64,000 nt of DNA, taken from assembly GCA_013398275.1 (NCBI GenBank), contig VZSE01014957.1:1944-65943 (forward strand), read 5' to 3'. Below, piece by piece: positions 11,501 to 22,147 of this stretch. The notes beneath the pieces were generated by a model, which was not told the origin of the DNA, ran no database searches, and worked only from the letters and a program-made list of their open reading frames with translations. The position numbers and the translations under genes are program-made. Within the stretch, counting starts at the first letter, position 1; the number at the start of each line of letters is the position of its first letter. Source of the stretch: Promerops cafer. Lineage: Eukaryota > Chordata > Aves > Passeriformes > Nectariniidae.

Positions 11501-14500
11501 TCCCAAAGTATTAATTCAGAGCATGAGCAGGCCTGTTAGACTTCTGATTTTAACTACTGAGCTATTGACAGGCAAGACTTGTTTCATCAGATCTGCTTGG
11601 GAGTTCCCTGCTCAATCTAAAGTTGCTTGTAAATTTGACATCAAATTGGAAAAAGTAGATTATTTTTTCTTCCAGGGGTCAGAGGAACTGAATTCTGTCA
11701 GTCGTAAAATTTCATTTGGACTTTTTCTTTTCAGAATGTTTCAGTTAGAAGCTTTAGTTAGGCTTGTAAAGGGTGCTCAAAAAACCCCCAAAACCACCCC
11801 AAAAAAATGACCTGCCCAGAACTAAAAAAAACCAGTTTGACCTAATCCAGACTTTGCTGTGTAGAGCAAGCAATAAATCAGAAATTCCTTGCAGATTCTG
11901 TGAGCAGACAGGACCTCTTCATATTCCCAGTGCTTCATGCAGCACCTTTACAGAGCACCATTTTGGGAGACTTTAAATTCTTTTTACTAAAATATTGGTG
12001 ATGTCAATGGATGGGAACCAATAGAAAATTATGCTGAGTGAAAGCAAGTGTCTAGAGAGGAGGGCAGAGCAAAGGGAAACTGAAAATCAAATTCTCTCCC
12101 AACTCCTGTCACACTGAGGCTTCCTGCCAGCCCCTGAACTCTCCATAAGAAACTTGGGAATGTACAAAAATGTACATTTTTGGGGTTCTATTTCTCCATT
12201 CCCTCTTTAATGGCCTTGCTTGGATGTTGCTTTCTTACTGAGTTTTTTATATTTATCCATGTTAAAAGCACAGATTGCACTCACTTTAAATAGGAACCAC
12301 ATGCCACAAAACTTCTTGGGCTTTCTAGGAAAACTTCCTCCAACTTCTAAATTAGCATAAAAAAATATTTTAAAATGTAAGAGTTTTGTATTTTCTCCTA
12401 ATGGAATGTGCAGTTTGCTTGGGATTTGACAGTGGGTTGAGAATGCAGGAGGAATGACAGGCTGAACCCCCTGATATTTGATATTTATACAAAGCTTTCT
12501 ACCTGGTGCCTCTTGCAGCATCCCAGGCTCCCAGGACATCTGACGGGATGTGCAGGGATCACCTTCATGTCTGTGCAGTCATGGCAGGAGAAAATCCAAG
12601 TGCCTGGGCTGGCAATTTGTGCCAAGTGGAAACAGGGAGAGCGACTCGCAAGACTAAACCCTGCAAACTTTATTTATGTGAATAATTCTAACTGGTCCGG
12701 AGCCTCATTTCATGCCTTGCTGCCTTAATCACAAAATGAGCCTTTCTCTGGGCAACAAAGCAGCTCCAGAGAGAGAATTTAAACAGAAATCCTGTCTCAC
12801 AGAAGTCCCGAGAGCCTTCCAAGGGAGGGGGATTGCAGCATCCCTTTCCTCTGCAGCCATTTTGGGACCATCCTTGGTGTTCATTCACTCTTCCAGCAGG
12901 GAATGGTTTCTCTCCTGGCCGTTGGTTTTGCTGTGCTTGTGCACAGTTTGTTTCCAAATGGAGCTCACAACGTGGAATTAAAACCCAGCGTGTTCGGAAT
13001 GTAGGGCAGAATGGTAATTTAAAGGCGAGAAAAGGTCTGGAAAGCCTGTAAGGGAATATCAGAGAGGAGAAGTGGTTTCCATGACAACAAATCCACCAAA
13101 AATCTTTGCATTCATATTGATTCTAGTGATGGATGAGTCAATTTGGGGGCAGGGAAGGAGAGGAGAGGGAAAAAAAAGGAGAAAATTATTGAAACCTGAT
13201 GAAGAACGCAAAGTAAATGATAGAAGTTTTTCTTCCTGAAGTCCTTAAGTCAGACCACAGCTAGATGAGCCTGAATGCAAAGCCTGGCTTATTTCCCTGC
13301 AGTCCGGCCCACTTCGGAGGGGGTTTTGTTAATTGTGCCCCCCAGCTGTGCTAGGAAGAGGAGAATGGGTTGCACAAAATGAATGAAATTATGGGGGATT
13401 TTTCTTCTCTGGGGCTGGCAGAACCCATCACAGAGAGGAGGGAGCAGGGCAGGGATGGGCTGGAGCAGCCTCAGGACACCTCTCTGCTCTGCTCTGCTGC
13501 TCACAGAAGATTTTCCCCTTCCCTGTCTGCCCGGTTTGCTCAGCTGATGCCAGGCAGAGTGTGTCACAGTCCCTGCACCCAGCTCGAGCATCCGTGTGTC
13601 TGTCCTGCCCCTCTGGGCAGCTGGGAGGGGCTCCACACACCCAGCTGCTCGTGGAGCTTTGCCCCTCCTGAGTCCTGATGTCATTTAAAATTAGCCCCAT
13701 GGAGATTTTTGCACATTTTGCTGCTTTTTTAAAATCTTGTCCTTTATAAAGTGTGCTGCTCTGAAGCTCAGTTGTGTCTGTGAGGAGAATGGAACAAAGG
13801 GAAGGGGATCAATGGGACTCCAGCCTTCAGAGAGGAACTTGCCAAGGAAAAGTGTTTGCTGCTGCGTGATCTCCCATGGATGCCACACGCACTCAGACAA
13901 CCCCTGACACACTGACTCTCACTAACAACATCAAAACCCATCCTGGTTATGATAATTCACTCCCCAGCATTTCACATTCTGCCCATGCCTCAAACTCTTT
14001 TGGAGAAATGGCTGGGTTATCTTTTAAATGTATTAAATGCAGCTGGACTGAAACCTTCCTGCAGTCAGGGGAGCTCTGAGGAAAACTGCCTGGCTTATCC
14101 TTGCCACCCCGTGCAGGAAAGGCAGGAAGAGCTTCATTCTGCTGGAGCTGGAAGCAAAGGCAGAAAATAGTGCTGCAATTGCCCCAGGAGCCAGCAAAAT
14201 TCCAGTGCAGATCGTGCAGCAGCTCATTGCTGGGATCTCTGGCATCTCCTAGAGCAGAAATCAATGCCCAGGTCGGATCTGACCCTATTCTCCAAGCACA
14301 GGCTTTGCTGTCAGAGGCCTGAAGGATCTGGTGAGCCAAGCCCATTTTCCTTGTCAGTTCATAACCTCATTGTCTCCAGGTTTTGAATTTCCAGGGTGAA
14401 TTAATTTCTGTTAAACAAATAATGAGCTGAGATGCTGATATGGCTGATTTTAAAATTATTGCTTTTACATGCTGGGGGAAAAAAGTAAGAGGTCATGGAA

Positions 14501-14552
14501 AGTCTTTAATGTGGAATTAGTCTCTTTTTTTTTTTTAAACCATAACAGGGAA
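8592..14552. other. Non-coding stretch with poly(T)/poly(A) tracts, no gene recognised
   Basis: About 6 kb of unremarkable DNA. It contains a T-rich tract at 9233-9253 and a 16-base A run at 10931-10946. The interval 10285-10872 is open on both strands at once (195 and 201 codons) and includes a good pyrimidine-tract/CAG acceptor-like site near 10650, but I recognise no protein in either frame. A + frame at 11280-11810 (176 codons) is lysine- and phenylalanine-rich, as expected of AT-rich non-coding DNA. Confidence 0.6.
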
Positions 14553-14618
14553 GCACAGAATATTCTGAGTTGGAAGGTCCAGCTCTTAAGTGACTGCCCA
14601 TACAATGATCAAATCCTC
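14553..14618 (-). mobile_element. Probable CR1 3'-end remnant
   Basis: The sequence CACAGAATATTCTGAGTTGG followed by AAGGTCC resembles the reverse complement of a CR1 3' terminus (the family ends with repeats of the ATTCTGTG type). The following AAGTGACTGCCCATACA... block resembles another common avian CR1 3' UTR variant. Only about 65 bp is recognisable, and a poly(T) run (14525-14536) lies just to the left. It is too short to assign to a subfamily. Confidence 0.55.
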
Positions 14619-17600
14619 AGGCTGGATTAATCCTGGTTGTTGTCTGATGAAAACCTGTGGAACATTGTGAACAGGCAGCTCTTTGAGTTCTTGCACTCTT
14701 ACCCTCACTGTTTAAGCTCTGCTTAGGTTTTGTGTCTGATTCTCACTATTTGCACATCTGTAACTTGAAGGTGTGACTGAAAAATGAAGTTCATTTGCTC
14801 ATGATGAAACTCATGTATTAACGTAGACAACAAGTGGGACGATGGTGAAAATTATGATTTGGCTTCCACACAAGAATAAGTCATAGACTAAGACCTGGAA
14901 AACCTTGGGAAAAAGCCGAAAGAGGAGGATGGCACAGCAATAAAATCCCAGTGGGTGTGGAGGTCAGCTGGGGCAACAAAAAGGCATCCCCAGAATGCAA
15001 ACAAGGAGCAACCAAGGAAAATAACAGCAAGCAGATTGAAAAGCTATCAAAAATAATATCTTTGGGCCACAGTCCTTACTTAGACTTACAAAAGCCTTGC
15101 TGGTACAAGTCCCAAAACCAAAGCTTTAAAAAGAGGAGGATTTGTACTTTCTTCTCTGTTCTTCTCTGTGCCTGGCTGGGCACCTCCTGCCCCGGGGCAG
15201 CAGCATCCTGATAATTTTTAACTCAGTGCCAAGCCTTTCCTGCTCCTGTGTCCCCCACCCCAGTGCAGGCACAGCTTCTAGGGCCAGGAAAAGCCCTGTG
15301 GAGAAGCAGTGGATGGAAACACTCCCTTGTCTATAGAAGCGTTAACTCTGCTCCTTCAGTTCCATATTTTGGGGGTCACACCTGCTGGCAGGCTCTGCAC
15401 TTATACAGCAAATGAAGCTTCAATTGCAGCTACAAAGGAATGAACCATCAAATCTCTGGTCTCAAATTCACACAAGATTTATTCCTATGGCGGGATGAAT
15501 TTCGGATTTCAATGAAAATGTGTTTTATTTAACTTTGGGGTCTTTCTGAGACCCACTGGGAGGCCTGAATGTGGCATTATGTCAGCAGCTGGCATTGCCT
15601 CTGCTCCTCACAGCACAGCAACAGGGACCATTATTCAGATTTAAGGGTAGAATATGTTTTAAGAGGCTGTTCGGAAGGTTCTCCCAAATCTTTAGACAGA
15701 GAAAAAAAATTTCACTAAAAGAGTTTCACACCATCTCCTGTGATGATAATGGAAAAGAAACTAAGGATTTAGATGAGGGAACTGAACACCCCAGTGATAA
15801 CTGAGTGTCAGTGTCCTGTTTTCACCATTTAGTTCGTTTTTAGGAGGAAAATCTTCCCCTTTGAACAGGGAGAGAGAGCTAGGCTGGCAAAGCAGGTCCT
15901 AGGGACAAGAGAAGAATTCAAGCCCTGGACAGCCAGTGTCTAAATAAATTTGTGAATAGTTTCTTTTACTGTCTCCACACGGAGAGCCACGTTCATCTTT
16001 AAGCAACAATTCCTCAGAAAGTTTCTGACTAAAGGCAGCACAGAGCTCCTCTGCTCTAACTTGGCACTGTTTCCTTGAAATCAGTGAATTTAACTGCATC
16101 TAAGCCACAGTCATCAGCAGTGCTTTGATATTCACAAATTATGCTCTTGAAATGGATATAAAAATCCCAGCTAGCCCTCAGGGGAGCAAACAAGGGCTCT
16201 GAAAGCTCAGGAAGGACTTATCCAGGGCTGGAGTGCTTCAGCCCAGTGTGGAACAGGTTCTGAACCTGCCCTCAGAGGAGCTCCACTGAAAAATGACAGG
16301 TTTGTCTCAAAGATAATTGTTCAGCAGGTTGTTTTCCACCCAGCTGACTCCAGAAAGTGATCCCTCTTCGTGGTATATTCCGTTTATTTATTCATCTTCA
16401 AATGAAACATAGGAGGACTAAAGATAGGCAATGTGGAAAAGATTTGGCCCTGGGGAATTCTGTCCTCACAAAGACAATACAGCTGTGTCCTTCACCAGGG
16501 CTGTGTGGGAAAGGGGAGGTAAAATAAGACAAAAATATAAACAGGATAATTTTAGACAGCCTTAAAGTAGTGAAAAAAAGCCAGCAGAACCAGGAGGAGC
16601 TGATACTCTTCTCTAGTCTTTCTGGAATTAATTAGAGATAAGTGTAAATTGCCTCTTTTTAGGGACAATCCTAAAGCTCTCAGAGGTGTGTTCTCATCTT
16701 TCCTTGCCAATTCACTCCAGGGAGAACAATCCCATAGGTAACTGCAGCAGGAACACCAAGGAGAGCCTGGAAGTCACAAAATCTTTCATGAAAACATGTA
16801 AAATACCTAAATAAATATGCAGTTGTGCCAAAACCCTGCATTAAGAGTACAGTTGTTATATTTATAGATATAATGCTGGCTGACCATGTGATACTTAAGT
16901 AAAATCGTAGATATTAAATTACTAAACACCATCTCAAAAGCTAAAGGAATTAGCCTGGAAGAACTTTGTGTGTTTAGAATTTCATGTAGACACAAAGTTC
17001 CTAAAACGCCTATTTGAGGGGATTATTCAGTAATTTTTACTGCACAAAATATGACAATATAAAAAGTAACCAACGTCTCCCACAGTAAATCCCAAATATA
17101 AGCACAATGCCAAGCCTAACCTAATCAAAGCAAATCAGGTATTAAATCCCCTTTTTTTTCAAGCTAAGTGCCAGTGGATTTGGGAGTTTTGCTAGTGGGT
17201 AATGCTAAATGGATTTTAGTCTGCTGTGCTTATTTTTTGTAATTTCAGTGCAGCAACATCTGGCTGAGCCAGGCTTAGCTGGGATGTGCTCTGTGCACAT
17301 GAGAGTCCTGCCACACATTACACACAGAGGGCTGGGAGTTTGTAGTTTGGACCTCGAGGGGCTGGAGCATGTAGTTTGTTAGTCAGTCCTGAAGCCAGCA
17401 TAAATCTTAGGGAATGCCACCATAGTTGTGAAAAAATAGGAGGAAGAAGCCTCAGCATACTGCATTACCAAAAAGGAATGTACTGCATGGAATAAATACC
17501 ATTTTGATATATAAAATAGCATTTTAAACTGGGAAATCTATGGAAACAAAGTCCTGAATATTGGTAGTGATAATGAGAGGTTGTCAGAGGAAAATATTTT

Positions 17601-17819
17601 GAAGAAATGTGTCTAGAAGTACTTGGCATTTCCGGTAAAAAGTGTGTGTGTGTGGTTACTTATTTTTTTTACACATTACCCCTGGCACATTTCAGAGCCC
17701 CTCAGCAGGTGATGTGTGAAATCATGGAAACCATCCATGATTTCCAGGAGGCACTTTGGAGCAAAAGTGCAAGGCCAATAGAGATGATGATGATGATTGG
17801 ATTAGCAGAGAAAATAATT
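14619..17819. other. Non-coding stretch, no gene recognised
   Basis: About 3.2 kb of AT-leaning DNA with only short frames (86 codons or fewer). Notable small features are a short GT run at 17640-17654, a GATGAT run near 17782-17798, and the motif pair at 17329-17375 described separately. Confidence 0.6.
17329..17375 (+). other. Two GGGCTGG...TGTAGTTTG half-repeats; 24-base match to the CR1 at 19.8 kb
   Basis: Two near-adjacent copies of a GGGCTGGGA...TGTAGTTT pattern resemble, imperfectly, the TGGGARTTGTAGT core bound by ZNF143-type factors. The first copy has one extra T. Positions 17349-17372 also match 19790-19813, inside a CR1 copy, over 24 consecutive bases, although the flanks here do not look like CR1. 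Either a scrap of CR1 was inserted here or the match is a local conversion or chance event. No function is claimed. Confidence 0.35.
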
Positions 17820-18289
17820 GATTTATGAGAAATCTAACCAGGATTTTAATTATTTTAATGTGCACCTAAATTCCTTACAGCAAAGGGAAGAGCAAATCAC
17901 AGAATCCCAGGGAATGCCGATATCTGAATGTGGATAATGGATTTGTGAGAAATCTAAGCAGGATTTAAATAATTTTAATGTGCTCCCAAATTCCTTTTGG
18001 TGAAGGAAAAAGCAAATCATGGAATCCCAGGAAGCACCAAAATACAAATGTGGATTTGTGAGAAATCTAACCAGGATTTAAATTATTTTAAGGTGCACCT
18101 GAATTCCCGATCATGGAATCCCAGGGAGCACCAAAATATGAATGTGGATATGGATTTGTAAGAAATCTAACCAGGATTTAAATGATTTATCTAACCAGGA
18201 TTTAAATGATTTTGACGTGCACCTAAATTCCTTTTGGTCAAGGGAACAGCAAATCACGGAGTCCCAGAGAGCGCCAAAATCCAAATGTG
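17820..18289. repeat. Tandem repeat, unit about 100-120 bp, 4 copies plus a partial duplication
   Basis: Units begin near 17820, 17940, 18053 and 18153. Each contains GAGAAATCTAACCAGGATTT, then TTTTAATGTGCACC, AAATTCCTT, GCAAATCA and GAATCCCAGGGA. Spacing shrinks from 120 to 113 to 100 bp because the third unit lacks the TTTTGGTCAAGG-type segment. The fourth unit carries an extra internal copy of an ATCTAACCAGGATTTAAATG block. It is a local minisatellite-scale array with no coding signal. Confidence 0.9.
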
Positions 18290-19734
18290 GCAACAGAATC
18301 AGGGCTGCTTTTAGGAAAACTGCTGTTTTCCAGCTTTCTGCAATAAAAATAATGATGTGCCCAAGCCCCAGGCCGTGAGCCCCCTGGGAGGGGCTGTAAT
18401 TGGTGCCTTCTGTGCCCCCCAAGCTGAGCAGAGCTCAGGGACCCAAAGTGACACCGCGGGCTTGGGGACACAAATTCACGGCCAAGCCCCGGCAGAGCGT
18501 TTGACTGGAAAGGCATTCCAGATGGGAATTTAAATGCTACATTTCCTCTTGTGTTGTGGAGCAGGTTACTTCATCCCTCATTTGTTTGCCATCTGTCATT
18601 ACTTCAGGAAAAATGTGTGTGTAACTCGTCACCCCACAAACCCAGACAAGATTTCACCTCCAATCACTAGGAGATGTAATTTCAGAATAATTACAAATTA
18701 TAATGATGCAATTAGGGGAAAATTTGGGGGTTGCAGTTGTTGTTTCAGTTAGTCAAATCAGGGCTAACACTCCAGCCTTGATATTTTTTGTTGTTGGGGT
18801 TTTTTTGTTTGTTTGTTTGTTTGTTTGGGGTTTTTTTTTGTTTTATTTGGGTTTTTCTGTTTCTGCACACACAACTGAGTGGGTACATCTGTCTGGTAAA
18901 TCTGTGATAGGAGCAGCTCATAACCAACAGGCACAAAAATGGGCTGAGAATAGAAATATCCCTCTGTTGGCAAAAAGTGCTCTCAACTGCATTTGGGGTT
19001 TAATTTCCCTACCATTTGGGAGTAAAATTCTGTAGGTAAAACTATAGCATATGGAGATAAAGGGCAACACTTTATCTGCCAAAGAATAAAGGGCTGTTCT
19101 TTGCTCACCTGAATTTCAGTAGGGAGGGAAAATATGGTGACTTTTCTGAAGAGAAAAAGCATGGCAAAAGCCCAAAACCCAATATAAAAGAAATGCAGTG
19201 AAACATAATGTAATTTCTGGGTTTAGCTATTCCTCTACCAACAAAAATGAAACACAGAAAACCTCAGAAGTTATTACCTATTTTGAAAATTTAGTTAAAT
19301 AACATAAGCATTCTTTTAATCTCCTTGTTCTTCTGTGGAATAGCCATGGAAGACTGTAGTGTGTCAGACACTGAGGCCAGAACATCTTTTCAAGTTTTTC
19401 ATTCCACCAATCAAATGTGGGAATCCTGCTGGATTGAATTATGCTCTGGTCAGAAAATTCTCTTAAATTTCTAGGACCAGAGGGACTGTGATGACAATCT
19501 GCTGGGGTCTTTTATATTTCATTGAGTTGATTCTCACTGGTTTTTGGTCTGCTGGGTTTAAAAAAAGAAAATTCTTGACTAGTCCATGGTCAAACTGTTG
19601 AAGTCATCAGGTAACCCCTGTGCTGCCTGACACACAGGAAAATGTTTGGGGGTTTTTTAACCACTCTAGTGTGCTCAAAGAGAGAAAATCTCAGAGTTAC
19701 CAGGAGTAATATTTGATAGCAATCCCTGTGTTGG
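18290..19734. other. Non-coding stretch between tandem repeat and CR1
   Basis: About 1.4 kb. The left part (18360-18500) is GC-rich and the rest AT-rich. Apart from the T/GTTT tract annotated separately, nothing is recognised. Short open frames on both strands carry no domain. Confidence 0.6.
18785..18858. repeat. T-rich tract with (GTTT)n microsatellite
   Basis: About eight GTTT units are flanked by T runs interrupted by GGGG and GGG. This is a simple repeat and a likely site of length polymorphism. Confidence 0.9.
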
Positions 19735-20244
19735 GCACTGGGGAGGCACCACCCCAAATCCTGGGGCAGTTCTGGGCCCCTGACAAGAAGGACCTCGAGG
19801 GGCTGGAGCATGTCCAGGGTGGGGAGTGGAGCTGGGAAGGGGCTGCAGCACCAGGAGGGGCTGAGGGATCTGGAAAGGGGCTCAGCCTGGAGAAAAGGGG
19901 GATCAGGGGGGACCTTGTGGCTCTGCACAACTCCCTGACAGGAGGGGACAGCTGGGGGGTCGGGCTCTGCTCCCAGGGAACAAGGGAATAAGAAAAAAAC
20001 TACCTCAGGTGGCCCCAGGAGAGACTTAAATTGGATATTTGGAAAAATATCTTCACTGAAAAGGTTGTCATGCACTGAAGAGGCTGCCCAGGGCAGTATT
20101 TGAGTCACCACCCCTGGAGGGGTTTAGAAGACGTGCAGATGTGGCACTGGGGGACAGGGGTTCATGGACTTGGCAGTGCTGGGTTAATATTTAGACACGA
20201 CGATCTTAAAGAGTCTTTTCCACCCTAAATGATTCTGTGATTCT
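19735..20244 (+). mobile_element. CR1 LINE, 5'-truncated 3' part (about 510 bp)
   Basis: This is the longest CR1 copy in the window. It runs through the end of the reverse-transcriptase ORF region (CTGGGCCCCTGACAAGAAGG, GAGGGGCTGGAGCATGTCCA, GGGGCTGAGGGATCTGG, CTCAGCCTGGAGAAAAGG, a CTTGTGGCTCTGCACAACT block), then the 3' UTR (GAGGCTGCCCAGGGCAG, CCCTGGAGGGGTTTAGA) and the terminal AATGATTCTGTGATTCTAA, matching the 8-base terminal repeat of the family. Frameshifts and indels break any coding frame. A 173-codon minus-strand frame over it is only an antisense shadow. Confidence 0.95.
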
Positions 20245-21871
20245 AATTGGGAGAGCACAGTGCAAGTGACAAAACAGAATTCAGGACTATTCACAAAATG
20301 CAGCTGTAGGGGGAGAAAAATAAAAGGGAGAAAAAGAAAGAAGCAGTGAGATTTCATCAGCTGCATTTGTGGGGGAACTTTTGTAGTGGTTTATCTTTTG
20401 AAGGGCTCTCTATCTTCAGTGCTCCTGGCTGGGTATGAGGGCTGGGTGCTCAGAGCCCATTTTCTCTTTGCTCCTGTGTGCCCTGCCTAGCTCTGCCTGC
20501 CTCTGGGAGAATTCCACTGCCCAACCTCTGATTTCTGCCCTGTAATTAGAGGGGGTAATTTACTCTGGGTTGGAAAGCCCGTGTGGATTCCCCAGTCCCA
20601 CAAGCAGCTCCTACTGCTCATGCTGAGGGCAGTCAGGTGGTGGGGTTATCATTAAAATCTGATTTTATGCTCTCTTCAAGGGATGGACACATCAGGCACC
20701 ACTTTGTGCCAAGGCAACAGAAACTTGGTGCTTCCAGGGGCATTGATGGGCAAGAGGAGTTCAGTCCCAAATCCTTCTCTGTCTCACACCATTTCAGCAA
20801 AGACACAACACAACCCCACAAATCAAAATTTCGTATCTTTTAACTTGGCAAAACTGCTTTGCTCTCAGTTTAAAGACATAACAAGGAAGAATTAATATCA
20901 GATTTGCTGGAGAACTTCTGTAAGGGAATGCTAATTCTGCCATTCCTGTCAAACCAGAACTCCAATGTCACCTGATGTCCTTGGGAAACGAGAAATGGAT
21001 TTAAGGATCAGAATGTGAACCCCAACAGGGGTGTAGACTTTGCCATGTCTCCTTAACTCCTCAGTGCCTCAGTTTCCCAATGTGGCCAGTGCAGGGTGAC
21101 AAAATTTAGCTACATCAAGCTTAAGGAATGCGATACAGCCAATCCAAAGGAGGCAAAATAGAAATCCCTTCCCTGAGGCTTTCTGTCCAGCCATCTACAT
21201 TACAGTAATTTCTAAATTAAGTTCTTGAATAGACAGAAAATAGCTGCTAACAGTCAATCCATCCTGCAAATGGCAGGGTACAGGAAAGGAGCAGAGAACC
21301 AGGTGGAACGTTCACTGTCTGTGGTTTTCTGGGACCCAGCCACTGCACAGAGGGATGCAGAACCAGGGTGTTGTGTCACTGTGCAAATAAAAAGGCAAAG
21401 AAGGGGGTCTGGCTTGTAATGGAAACTCTGCTCAGGGGCCAGGCACTGCTGGGACTCCAGATGTCAGGAGTTCGCTCAACATACCAGAAAGCAACACGAA
21501 ATGTGAAAAATGCAGCTGGAACAAAAGGTTAGGCTGCCTCTCTCCATGCTCCAGCTCCGAGGATGGGAAGAACAACAAAGTCCCCTGGCAGCTGGGGCTG
21601 CTCAGACCCTGCTCTCCCCATGGCCAGGCCCTCGTCTCACTACACAAGCAGCACCCTGCCACGAAGCAAATAGGTTTTCTCTCATCCCAGCAGTGCACAA
21701 ACAGCCCCCTGCCAGGGCAAAAGCATCCTCTGGTTTCCCTGCAGCCTGCTCCGTTCCCAGCCCAGCACCCCTTACACAGCGTGTCCCAGCCCCGGGAGGA
21801 GAGCTGAGGGAAGCATTGCTGAGCTAAACAAACAGCCCTGAGAGCTCTGCTCTTCTTCAACCTGCTCCAAA
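20245..21871. other. Non-coding stretch, no gene recognised
   Basis: About 1.6 kb. The right third (21430-21870) is the start of a long minus-strand open frame (21432-22166, 244 codons) that continues through the duplication at 21872. It is judged non-coding for reasons given under that feature. Confidence 0.6.
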
Positions 21872-22147
21872 TTTCCTCCATCTTCATGTTCTCCACCCCA
21901 GGGACAGACTGGCTTTTTATGGGGAATGTTACAGATGGCTCCAAAGGTGGCACCTGGTAGAGAAAACTTTGGGAGAAAAGAGCCTGCAGGGCCTGAGAGT
22001 TCACTTTTCCTCCATCTTCATGTTCTCCACCCAAGGGCCAGACTGGCTTTTTATGGACAATGTTATGGGTGGGTTCTTCTGACCAAAATTGGTACCTGGT
22101 AGAGAAAACCTTGGGAAAAAACAGCCTGCAGGAACTGAGTGTCCACC
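21872..22147. repeat. Tandem duplication, unit about 134-142 bp, two copies
   Basis: Both copies begin TTTCCTCCATCTTCATGTTC (21872 and 22006). They share CCAGACTGGCTTTTTATGG-type, CACCTGGTAGAGAAAAC-type and AGCCTGCAGG blocks. The second copy has about 8 extra bases in the middle. The longest gap-free open frame in the window (minus, 21432-22166) crosses both copies. However, the 134-base offset is not a multiple of three, so the two copies are read in different frames, which argues against selection on a protein. On the minus strand each copy has CATAAAAAGCC, a TATA-like word, so an LTR-derived origin is conceivable but unproven. Confidence 0.85.

Noticed and set aside
19590..20111. 173-codon minus-strand frame
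   Set aside because: It lies antisense over the CR1 copy at 19735-20244.
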